64,000 bases of DNA, taken from Astropecten irregularis. Taxonomy: Eukaryota; Echinodermata; Asteroidea; Paxillosida; Astropectinidae. Every line of letters starts with the position of its first letter. Position 1 is the stretch's first letter. Where the stretch lies: positions 12,228,602 to 12,292,601 of the forward strand of contig OZ020257.1 of the NCBI GenBank assembly GCA_963971285.1. Direction: 5' to 3'. The translations under genes and the position numbers were made by a program. Shown piece after piece: positions 31,095-41,800 of the stretch. The notes beneath the pieces are model-generated. The model was not told the DNA's origin and searched no databases. It saw nothing but the letters and a program-made list of their open reading frames with translations.

Positions 31095-32186
31095 GTGAGT
31101 CTCACTCTCAAATCACTGCCTCCAGTCGTGGGACTGAAATCCCAAAAGACAAAGATGAATATGGGCGATTTACAATAGTGCATCAGTGGGCAACCATGAG
31201 TTTGCAACTCGTTGGCCAATCACAATGCACGGAATTAATGTTTGTCAACAAACTGTGCATGTGGACACTGCACAGATGCACAGCTATTTATCGACAAATT
31301 GGTCAACACATTGCAAACTCATGGTGGCGTACTATTGTGAATCACCCGTATTGAGAGAATGAAGGTGAAAGTCGTGAGTGGTGTTTCTGTTCTTGAGCAG
31401 GGCAAGAAGATTTTCATTTTGGAAAAGGTTTCTTCCGTGGGAAACTACTGAAGGAACATTTTGAAATCCAGAAATGGTCAGTATAAGAGCTACTGACGTG
31501 GTTATTTTACAATTGTCTGCAAACATGGCCGCCTTCATTTGGATCATTCAATGCCTTGGGACAATCAATAAGGTGTATCAACTTATAGGTTAATAAACAG
31601 TGGCAACAAACATGGCCGCCTTCATTTGGACCAATCAAGACCTTGGAACACTTCATATCCCACTCTAGTTAGACAGAAGAAGGATTTTTAGATTCTGTTG
31701 TTATTTATTATTTGTTCCTTTGTTTGTTTGTCTGTCTGTTTTCTTGCAAAAGGTTTGCCCATGGGGGTGCCACTTCAACAGTGCATGACTCTATCACTGG
31801 AGTACTGTCAGGGCATGTGGTGTCAAAGATGGTGGCCACAGCTTCGCTGACGGTTAACTTCAAGAAGTAAGTCCATTCGATCATTCGTAATTTTAAATAA
31901 ATTGGGTCTAGATTAGTCAAGCGACATGCTTATATTAGGGGCCACCTCAGATAAATTTATGCAATTGTTCTTTGTCTTTGTTTTCTCTAGACCTACTCCA
32001 TTGAGAACAGCCATTCTGATGGAAGCCCATATCGACAAAATTGAAGGCAGAAAGATCTTCCTGACTTCACGTCTAAAAAGTCCGGACAGCACAATAATTT
32101 ACTCAGAATCAGCTGCCCTGTACATAAATTTGGAAAACAGACTCCGTGACTTTAAAGCAGATTCATCATTTGCTACAGAACGATGA
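30808..32186 (+). CDS. THEM4: THEM4-like acyl-CoA thioesterase, copy B (198 aa)
   Basis: Paralogue of copy A made by the tandem duplication. Exons are 30808-31094, 31753-31866 and 31991-32186; splice phases are the same as in copy A. The N-terminus is extended by five codons (MSSVVMSSEVGASSMNNWLP), caused by a short in-frame repeat of ATGTCATCGG. The signature AHGGATSTVHDS is intact (H99, predicted catalytic D108). Exon 3 ends LYINLENRLRDFKADSSF and then ATER, and may represent the more ancestral tail. Open throughout, so apparently functional. It ends about 2.9 kb before TICRR. Confidence 0.88.
31753..31866 (+). CDS. THEM4: THEM4-like copy B exon 2 (catalytic)
   Basis: 114 nt. Encodes GFAHGGATSTVHDSITGVLS and TASLTVNFKK; acceptor AAAAG, donor GTAAGT, as in copy A. 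Confidence 0.92.
31991..32186 (+). CDS. THEM4: THEM4-like copy B exon 3
   Basis: Acceptor TCTCTAG. Nearly identical to copy A exon 3 up to LYI, then diverges. Stop TGA at 32184-32186 before an A-rich run. Confidence 0.88.
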
Positions 32187-33546
32187 GAAAAAAAAAAAAA
32201 AATAGGTGACTATTATCAAGGGAAAGAAACTGAATGCTCAGGCCGATCCACTGAAAAGCCTGGCCAGGCTTGGGCCTTCGGGCCTGAAATCCTCCTCTTG
32301 CTAGCTCTGGACTTTACATTACAACAGAGCTGCTTAAAATCACCGAAGCAAGAACCCCTTCATGGCATGCCCAGACTGAAGTCCTGCACACGTCATGTCT
32401 GAGATGTGGCTATTTGTCTACTTTGCATTTGTCAACTTGTCTGTAAACTTAAAGCTACTATCATACTTTGGTAGCATACCAAAACAGAAATCTTCACAGA
32501 TTTTAGATGGTGATTGTAGAAACATACCGTGGCTATTTGTTGCTGTGCATTTCAACAGGTTTTTAATTGATTTCCTCAGGTTTTTCCCCTTTTTTATTTT
32601 AATTTCCCAACAATGTTTCCTTGTTCACTTTTCAATGAGTTAAAATTATAGTTAAAGGTAGAATCATACTTTGGTAAGAAACAAAACAAAAACGTTCACA
32701 GATTTACCTATAACTTACAGGGTATAACGAAAGTGGTGTTAGAAAAATACCATTAAAATATTTTCGCCTGAAATGGAGTATTTGTCGAGAAATTAGTAAA
32801 ACATCGACTGAAAATCTTTTTGATCTTTTAAAAGATCAAAAATAAAAGAGAAAAGACTTAAGAAATACTGCGGCAGTTTTTCACTGTTTTCTCAAAAAGT
32901 GGGCACCGTATGGGACTGGAATTTTCACAGATGACTGATACTGAATCTTTCTTGATATTTTTGCCCATGAATCTGTATTTCTTTGATAAAAACCAAAGTG
33001 TGATACTACCTTTAACATCCATTTGGGATTCTTACTTTCAAATTTGTGAATTTAATTAATGTTCATGCATGATATTATAAACATTAACATAATCATATAT
33101 AATTCAATATGTTTAATGCGATTTGAATTAATTGCATTTATTTTTCCAATTATTAATACAATTTTTATCATTATTTAGTTTTGCACGAAAATGTTTGATC
33201 TGCTGTTAAATTTCTTATTGACCAAAGACTAAAACACACGTTTGTTGATAAAAAAACAACCATGATTTCATGTTTGAAGGATTTGTATGTTGCCATGGAG
33301 CATTCCAATTCTAAGAATGCACTTTTTGGTAACTAAGATAACTATGCAGCTGATAAAATGTCTCTAAAACAAAAAGGCAAAGGGAAGGAGTCTCAAGAAT
33401 TATAGAATAAAAAAGATTTATTTTTAGCATGTTATGATTTGTCTGTTCGTTTCTTTCTTTGACTGACATCTGTGCATGGGGTATGATGTACCTGTTTGAT
33501 TTATGGGGGAGGGGGAAAGAAGGATGCCTATTCTAATGTAGATATA
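32187..33546. other. 3' flank of copy B with a TTAA MITE
   Basis: No gene seen. Contains the MITE at 32652-33015 and sequence shared with unit A. Confidence 0.6.
32652..33015. mobile_element. TTAA-flanked MITE
   Basis: Begins TTAAAGGTAGAATCATACTT and ends GTGTGATACTACCTTTAA. The central palindrome is GATCTTTTAAAAGATC, identical to that in the element cut by BEL. Confidence 0.8.
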
Positions 33547-34120
33547 CAGGGTGTCCCCAAAAAACGCAACACTTGTGTCGAGAACCATTATATAAAAATT
33601 ATACTGTTTATCACTTCAAGATTCAGATATGTGATACGGCCATGTCTTGGTTCTCACCATGAAGAATTTGAGCAAAATTGGACAAAAAGTTAGTAAAAAA
33701 TCTAAGACTGAATTACCCAACCTCAAAACCCGATTTTCATCTTTCGTTCATACACATTATCGTGTGTATTGACAAGTATGCGTGTTATCCTTGCAAATTT
33801 GTTTTTAAGGAGTACTCTTTCAATGGGAGACTTTTGGAAAGTCGGTCTTCGGTCAACACACGTGCAATACAACGCGCGCATGCTCCCAATTGCGCAAGCA
33901 TGTTTTGCGTGTGCGCTGTTGACTCAAGACCGACTCTCCAAAAGTCTCCCATTGAAAGAGTACTCCTTATTTTCGCTAATGTCAACCCCAATGTGCTCAA
34001 ATTCTACATGGTGATAGCCAAGACATGGCTCTATCACATATCTGAGCTTGAAGTGATAAACAGTTTAATTTTAACATAATGGGTCCCGACACAGTGTTGC
34101 GTTTTTTCTGGGGCACCCTG
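33547..34120. mobile_element. mariner-like foldback MITE with about 130-bp arms
   Basis: 574 bp. Termini are CAGGGTGTCCCC and GGGGCACCCTG, flanked by TA on both sides. The arms stay alignable for more than 120 bp (GCAACACTxGTGTCG, ATATGTGATA and AATTTGAGCA blocks). A second palindromic element, 33808-33967, sits in the centre. Confidence 0.85.
33808..33967. mobile_element. inner foldback element nested in a mariner-like MITE
   Basis: Arms of about 42 bp (AGGAGTACTCTTTCAATGGG at the left and its inverse at the right, with one or two mismatches) around a GC-rich core with ACGCGCGCATGCTCC. Flanked by TA or TTA. The open frames on both strands here are palindrome artefacts. Confidence 0.8.
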
Positions 34121-34320
34121 TATATAAATATATACATGTATATAATATATTCCCTTCTCCTTTTCCCATGGGAGCTTTACAGTTGCTGTTACCCCAAATA
34201 AAGATTTTTTTTATTTCTTCATTGAAAAGTCAATTTTTCTTTGTTCACTTTTCAATGACTTTAAAATTCAGTCAGTTTCCCTTGTGGTTATTTGATGATT
34301 AGTTTTATTTCTTTCTTTTT

Positions 34321-34600
34321 TCAATGAAAAGTGAACAAAGAATTAGAAAAATTGGCTGGAGTGGGGTTTGAACCAGCCGAGCTATCCAGCCCTATGTTGG
34401 TGATGTCCCTAATACTAGTTAATTATCTTTGTTCGTTTGGCAGTCTGAAGCTATGAAACCACTCACATACCGCTCCTAAAGGAGCTCAGTTTGTAGAGCA
34501 CCAGAGCAATATTCCAGAGATTGTTGGTTCGAATCCCACCCCAGTCAATTTGTTCTTTGTTTACTTTTCAATGGCTTTTATAAAATTCAGTCAGTTTCCA
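34321..34600. repeat. foldback repeat with tRNA-like arms, unit B copy
   Basis: Counterpart of 25062-25363: GGTTTGAACCAG and CCGAGCTATCCAGC on the left (minus), GTTTGTAGAGCACCAG and TGGTTCGAATCCCACCCCAG on the right (plus). Confidence 0.65.
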
Positions 34601-34998
34601 TTGACTATATGGTTATTTAATGATTCCCTTTTTTCATATTAAACTGACAACTTACAAGTACCTTTAGTGTGGCTCAAAAATATTTCAAACCTGTAAATTG
34701 TAACCGAGACTGTATTCATGAACACCATTCACCAAAGTTTGGTCCAATCCTATGAGAATAAGTGAGGCACTTCCAGATATTTTTGCATAATATTTACCGC
34801 GGATCCAATAAGCCCCGCCCCATCGGTTTTAAATTGAAGTGTAATTATTTTGTTTGGGGAAAAGTTTGCGAAGAGGTTTGAAAGATCTGGCTATGTTGAT
34901 GAAAGTAATTAGATAAGAAAATATTTACGCATTTTCCCCCGAATTAAGTTCAGCGGAACTTTAATATAAATAATAATAATTAACCGGACTGGTAATCT

Positions 34999-35018
34999 CG
35001 TCACGACGCGTCGTGACG
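34999..35018. promoter_or_regulatory. perfect palindrome with two CGTCA/TGACG half-sites
   Basis: CGTCACGACGCGTCGTGACG is its own reverse complement. The CGTCA and TGACG ends match CREB/ATF half-sites. It is 111 bp from the TICRR start codon. Confidence 0.7.
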
Positions 35019-35070
35019 GGGCATCCGTAGTTTTTTGCAAAGCAGTTTGGGAAACAGTGTGATTTGAAAA

Positions 35071-35088
35071 ATGGCCGCCGAACAATGA
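35071..35088 (+). other. upstream ORF in the TICRR leader
   Basis: ATG GCC GCC GAA CAA TGA, with a strong context (A at -3, G at +4), ends 40 nt before the main ATG. A further out-of-frame ATG at 35085 overlaps the start. Both matter only if transcription begins upstream of 35071. Confidence 0.45.
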
Positions 35089-35128
35089 ACTTCGGTTTTG
35101 TCCATTTAAACATTAAAATGAAAACAAA

Positions 35129-35872
35129 ATGTCTCTCGACGACCAGAATTTCAAAATCGCTTTCCTCGTCGACGCCAGGAGGCGAGTGACGCCCACGGAG
35201 AAGCCGGTAGAAGTGGATACTTTTTCCAGGGGAATTCGCTTGTGTGTGCTGAAACTCCTGTCGTATTTTGCCCACCTTCGCGACGACAGTCAACATGCGA
35301 TCGGCCATTTGCGCTGGGGACTGAAAGTTTTCCACTCGTACGATTACCCTCCTTGCAAGCGAGATTACCTGAAGCAACTGTCCCTCAAGCACTTCCAGGA
35401 CTTCGAGGAACAACTTGCCGGGGACTTGGAGGCACTCTCATCAACAATTCGCGGCAAACGAGCGCCGAAAACGCCGCAAGTGTTGACGGCGACTTCGCTG
35501 CGCCAAGCCCTGGACGATGTCATCCACGACTTCCAGTGGGACGGTCCGGATGTCTGTTCCCCGGTCAAACGGAGCGCTGGCCCCTCGCCGAGGAAGAAGC
35601 GCCCCGCCGTCCACCCACAGTCCTCGGACCGGGCCCTCAAGGGCCTGTTAGGCCACAGACAGTTATCCAAGTGTGTTTTCTTGTTGATGCCGTGTCCGGT
35701 CAGCCGGTCAGAATTGGAGGAATTTTGTGATTTTGGTCCAGATGATCCGTTGCCAAGTGCAACCGAGTTTCTTGAGATGGTGCTTCCAAGGAGCAGTTCA
35801 CATCAGACATTTCAAGATCACAGTATTGCGTTGTTTTGGATCGACACTAGTCCTTGGCTTGTGACTGAAAAG
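35129..35872 (+). CDS. TICRR: TICRR exon 1 (N-terminal domain)
   Basis: Residues 1-248. Starts MSLDDQNFKIAFLVDARRR and includes LRWGLKVFHSYDY and CVFLLMPCPVSRSELEEF. The donor is taken as GAAAAG|GTTATA; CTT|GTGACT at 35860 would also keep frame, removing four residues. Confidence 0.9.
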
Positions 35873-38800
35873 GTTATAATTGATTAACGTTGTTGAGCGC
35901 AATTTTGACACCTGTACAGTGTACAAGTTTGAAACTGGGCGGTGCGCAATTTTGAATCAAACATTCATTTGTGATATTTTAACTGTGGCACGTAGCTACC
36001 TTCACTTCCGTTAGGCCTACATGTAGGTTAAAAACTTTGGTCACAGCCTCACAGGTTTTCTTTAAAAACAAGTCACTTTGGACAAACGGTTAAAGATTGT
36101 GCAGGTTGAGGTTGAAAGATTGTGCTCAACTATACTAATTAATATTATAATAATAAAATTATTTTGAATATTTTGAAATTGAAACAAAGTTAAATTACTT
36201 ACGTTATAAGCTAAGCCTAGAAAGTAGGCAGGGATGTGTGGAGTTATTTGAAGTTATTGAAGATGAAAACAAAAAAAGGGAACAAATTATAACCATATAA
36301 TTTGATGGAAAAATTCTTTATAAATTGAAGGGATTTTTGTTGGTTCCTCTATACTTTCAGATTAAAATTACAAATAAAACGCAAAAAATCAATTTCAATT
36401 GTTTACTTATTATGGCTTTATTTGTTATGAAATTTTCAGAGGAACAGTGATGGATTGTCGGTCGTTTCAAAAGCTATGGAGAAACTTGGTGGCAGCATTA
36501 TCCCTGCTCACGCCCTCGCCAACAGAACCCATCACATCACCACCAGCCTTCAGTCGCCAGACTGCAGCCTCTCATCTCTCACCTCCAAGCCCTCGAAGGA
36601 AGATACCTCTACCTTGTCATCCCTCGCATTGCCGGCAACAGAGGAGAGGAAACCAGTGAGCCGTCCAAACAAACCAGAATCTGAGAAACTCAACCTGGAC
36701 GACAAGAGAAGATGCAGCCCTTTCCTCCCATTCTCATCCATCATGAACCATTACTTGAAGGCCCGTCAGAAAGAAACTTCATTGAGAGGAGGTGGCACAC
36801 TGAAGTTGTGTTCAGTGAAAGGTACATCATGCAGTGGGCTTTTGTCACTCACTTGCCTCATGAGCCCTGTTGCCTGAGCCAGGCCTCGAATTTTGGAGTT
36901 TTTAGGGCATGGCCACTTTGGCCTTCTAGATTTTTGAAAAATTAGGGCACCAAAGGCTCTATGGCACGGACTCGGTGAGAATTTTCTGCACTTGCATCCC
37001 AGGGCATATGGATATGTTAAAGAAGGGCACGTCGGCCCGTAAGAAAAATACTACGGACAGAGCAGTAGGCTACGGCCGCCGTTAAATTTGACGCCTGTGC
37101 CTCTGTACAAATATAAACAAATGTCAAAATTTTTGAATTAGATCATTAATGCCATTATTTTCATGTAGCATGTCAAGCCATTTAGAATCCCTCTCTTGTA
37201 ATGGTTGGACTGAATGCAAGACTGTAGAGCCCAGAGACCATAACTTCATATGGCATGTATGGCCCAACGTGGTCCAAATCTGAAGAGACTGCACACAGTC
37301 TGACTCTCACAGTGTGGAATTTTGAATGTTCCTGAAGTTTATATTAAAACTACTCCGTAGTTAAAGGTACCATCATACTTTGGTAGCATACCAAAACAGA
37401 AATCTTCACAGATTTAATTATAACTTACCGGTGTAAAGATGGCGATGGTAGAAACATACCGCCTGAAATGCTGTATTTATCAAGAAAAGAGTCAAACCAA
37501 TTTACCAGAAACAGTTTTGATCTTTGGAAGATCAAAAATCCTGTGAAAACATTTATTAAAAAAAACACCATGGGCGTTTTTCACTGTTTTCTTAAAAAGT
37601 GGGCACCGTATGGGACTGGGAATTTCACAGATGACTCACTGTTGCTGTATATTTCTTGATATTTTTGCCCATGAATCTGCATTTCTTCGACAAAAACCAA
37701 CGTATGAAATTACCTTTAAATCTGAAGTAATGAACTTTGATATAATGGAATTAAGAGTAAAATTAATGCTGTTTAAGTATGCTTGTGGCTTTCATTCATG
37801 ACCAACTGTTGTTAGATCATTGTAACTTTCAAGTAATAATTATAGTACTGATGGAATGTGGTATTAACCTACTTTTTCATTGCAGATGGTCAAGTAATGG
37901 ACTTCTGTCAGCTGGAGGTTTGCCCTCTCATGAAACAGGTCCCCGTCCGAGCATCACCTCCTCGGAATGCCGTAAAAAGTCCCTCTAAAGCACCCGCAAG
38001 GGCCTCAACCCACGTAGTCGTCTCAACATCTGATTGGAGTCAGACATTTGACTTGGCCAGTTCCACATCGGCCGACCCTGGCAGTGAGGAAGTGGGCAGT
38101 TCACCCACGACAAGATCTCGACGTGACACATCTTCTTCCTCAGAGAAGGAAAGAGCTACAATCTGGGCTAAATTTCCAGTCGGTGCAGTGCCAATCAGCC
38201 AGTACCAAGCCGATGCTGTCTACACTTGCACAGGCCTGGCGCTTGACTCGCCATCCTCGACCTCGGCAGGGAGTTCTGGACCTGCAGGGGAGGCGAATGG
38301 TCCCCGTCATGGAGCCAGACTCTCCACGTGGTTCAAAGACGCCATGGTTGGCCTCAGCCAGCAAAGGATGGTCTTGGTGAGTTTGGAATTGTGGCTTTGA
38401 TGTTGATCCCCATTTCAGAATGTCAGAGGAGAAAAGAGTCAATTTTCAAACTGATTTCTGGTTTTGGACTCAAGCTCTGTCATGGAATTCACAAAATGGA
38501 ATGAAACAAAATCTCTGTATTCTAAAAATTTAAGAAAATGTTGTTACTTACACCATGTTGCATTATACAGTTGGTGGACATGCCACATCCAGTGACTGGT
38601 GTACCAGTCACGGCAGTACTGGAGCCCCTCACCCCAACCACTGCCTCACTGCGCATCTTGAAGTCATGGCCGATGCCCGGACAAGTCTCCTGCGGGCACC
38701 CAGGCCCGATGAGAGTCCCAGGAGTGGACGAGGAAAGGCAGCCTAGGAGAGCGACTCGGAAAAGAAGCGGCACTGTCGAGGATGCATCCGTCAAGATAAC

Positions 38801-41800
38801 AAGAATTGCTACGGAGGCTGCTAAGAGACATCGAGACCCAAAGGAATTTCTGACCAACACTGCAGGTAAAGAAAAAATATATTTATAAAGAATTTCTTTC
38901 TCTGTTCATCACTGCAAAACTTTCCTGTTGTGGCTTCGTTGAAGTCTAAAATTTCAAAGTCGGTCTCAGTCACCATTGCCCTGGGCATGGCCTTGGGGGC
39001 CAACCATAAATGGCCTTAGAGACAATATCGCCTTTCGCAAGTTCAAATTTAACAACATCTGGTACATTGAATTCTGTCACTGTACGTTAACATCAAAACC
39101 TGAATTCTCCAGACTAAAGACACTATTGCTATATTACATGATTTGGGTCATGGTTGCATATTCGTCTTGCACCAATGCACTGTTCACAATGGATAAGAAT
39201 GGCACAAAGGAACCAGTCCATTCCAGAGATGGGTATAGCTATGCAAAAGTTTGCACCAAATCATGTGATATAGCAACAGTCTTTAGCCTGGGAAATTCAA
39301 ACTGGGGTGTGTATGTGCAATGAAAGAAGTCTGTGCCAGATACTAATTACTATTCAGATTTAACTCGCAAATGGCTTATTCTGTTTTGTAATGGGAAGTC
39401 CCTCTTGCACAGGTCCATGTAAAGATTTTACCAGACCGGGCAGCATTTAAAAAGACTGATGGTGATATGAAGAAATGCCACTTTATTATGGGAAATATGA
39501 AAGACCTGAGCATTTTTAATTGTTTTTTAGCTTTGTTAGGAGTTTTTAGGGCTGTCCATTTACGAATAATTTAGTATTCGCAAATCGAGAAAAAAATTGA
39601 TCGAATATTCGAAAAAAATCGCAATTCAATGTAAAACATAAGAAAATAAAAATATGAAAGTACGTTGCGTAATGGCTGCTGGTAGCTATCGGGGCGCAGC
39701 ACCAGGCGTGCTAGACAATTACAGATCATGAACAGATCCTATCAAAACACCCTGCCTTTTTAGCAGATTTTTAATAAGTTACAGAATGATATTAGCCGCT
39801 ATTTCTACCAACACGCCATTGACAGGCCAAGCAAAATAATAGCGCGATCTTTTTTCCGACATCGAGCACCAACATCGAACACATTATGTAGGCCGTATGC
39901 ATTGTTGTATCGTTGCGAGATCCCAATATTCTGACCATTCCGTCTTCTAAAATAGTACTGTAAATCGCGTTTTTCTGGTCACCTAAATCTTACTTCAATT
40001 TGGTTATTTTGTCCATCTGGCCAAGTAGAAACACACTTTTCAGTTCACCGAATTAATTCCAAAAACGAACGGTAAAAAATCCTCCAAAAGCGATGATTGT
40101 ATTCATATCGCACGCACGCTACATGCATCATGCATGCACACCACGTGCAGCCTAGCCAGCCATCGTGCATGACTCAGTGGTATCTGCACGCGTAATAGCG
40201 AGAATTTCACACAGCACATAGCGTGCACCAGCGCAAGTCTCAATCACATGGTCGGCAGGAAGCCTGTACGTACATGTACACGTACATGTGCACAGTACAC
40301 ATCGAATGTACAATGTGTGTATGTCACATGCACGGTGAAATAGCGCTCGGACGGTACCGCAGATCGTGGATGGCTTTGGTACCATGGGTCGCGGCCGGCT
40401 TTAATGCATTTTGCGGTACAAAATCTGCTTTTGGCATCGCGTTAATTTTTTCTCGAATATTCGAACAGGTAAAATGTTATTCGAATATTCGAGTGATAAT
40501 CGAATATTCGATATATTCGAGACAGCCCTAGGAGTTTTACTTGACTAATTCTCAAATCACTGAGTTCCATCCGGGAAATATTTAAGAGGCCTTTGTATGG
40601 AGGCTATACTTACCCATTGGATCCTTTGCACATCGTTACCATCTTCATATGTAGGCACCCGTCCACTCTCACTGCCTTCCTCATCCGACCCTTGCGGCAT
40701 GGTCTCATTCCGGCCTCACCTCCTGGAACCCTGGTTCTCCTACTGTCCGTCTGGCGGAGCGTCAGCCAGGCTGATTGATCAGCTGCAGAGGTGAGAGTTC
40801 CTAGACCCCCAATTCAGTGGACACAAGCCCAAGTTCAATGTGTTAATACTAAGATGTTAAGAGTTAAGACTGTAGATAAAAATGCCGGTACTCCATTTGC
40901 TACTTTGCCACGTAGATCTAACAAGAGAAGTTAAATTGTTTAAAGACAAAAAATATAACTTTTCTAGAATCAACAATCAAATCACAACTCCAAAAATAAA
41001 AGTCCAAACCTACATGGGTGTACCGGTACTTTATAAATTGTCAGAAATTTGAGGATTAGGGGTGGTAAATATACAATGGATAAAAATATTTTATCGTTGT
41101 TTAGTTTTGGGCTGGCAGCTAATGCTGTTAACAAAGATCACAACAGACCCAATATTTCTGTGAATTATCCAACTTCAAAAGCCATCAAATTCTTGATAGC
41201 TTCATATAAAAACCTTAATAAACAAAAATGGTTTATGAATATTAATGATTTTTTGTTGGGGAGATATGCAAATTAGACTTGCCTTTCACGGACGTAAATA
41301 AGCACTTCATACTCAGTGCTTGTTGAATGCACATGAACAAACTAATCCTGTGCTGGCTCAGGTGGGATTCGAACCCACCCACTCAAAATGGTTTAGCTGA
41401 ATTCATTTTGTAACAACCCAGATTAAACGCAAAAGCAACGTTTACCAATTTTATTTAACCCTATGTAGTATGCACCTATCACAAGACAAGCGCTGCTTAC
41501 CACACATTATCACAGTCTCCAGAGGAAGAACTGGATAAAAAAACATACATCACCACACACACAACCACACTGTAGTGTGTTCAATAAATTCAGGATACCA
41601 CACTTACTACAGGAAAAACCATGTGTGGTAAACTGCTGGCATAGAGATGGGTTAGGGCAAATAAATATGTATGGGGTGTAAATTAGATTTGTTCATTGCC
41701 AGGTTTATTGTGAGATTTCGTACACTGATTGATCTTGTGTGTGACTGTGTGATATTTTTGCATTTCCAGTGTCCCTCATCAGGACAAGTTTCCAGAAAAG

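Larger units (their letters stand above)
28080..34765. repeat. segmental duplication, unit B
   Basis: Paralogous to 18240-25585 in the same orientation. It contains the HACD3 exon 1 relic, the noncoding exon and coding exons of THEM4-like copy B, and the tRNA-like foldback. It differs by lineage-specific MITE insertions (28761-29218 and 33547-34120 only in B; 22484-23169 only in A). Confidence 0.8.
34766..35128 (+). promoter_or_regulatory. TICRR: TICRR upstream region
   Basis: Short unique stretch between duplication unit B and the TICRR start codon, presumed promoter and leader. It holds a perfect 20-bp palindrome (34999-35018), an AAAATGGCCGCC motif resembling a YY1 site (35068-35079) and an upstream ATG. 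No TATA box is evident. Confidence 0.5.

Noticed and set aside
33678..34079. 133-codon plus-strand frame with mirrored minus-strand frames
   Set aside because: It spans the palindromic mariner-like and inner foldback elements; frames on both strands mirror each other.
35365..35730. Long alternative frames (100-160 codons) over TICRR exon 1
   Set aside because: They are shadows in GC-rich coding sequence; only the frame from 35129 matches Treslin and joins to exon 2.
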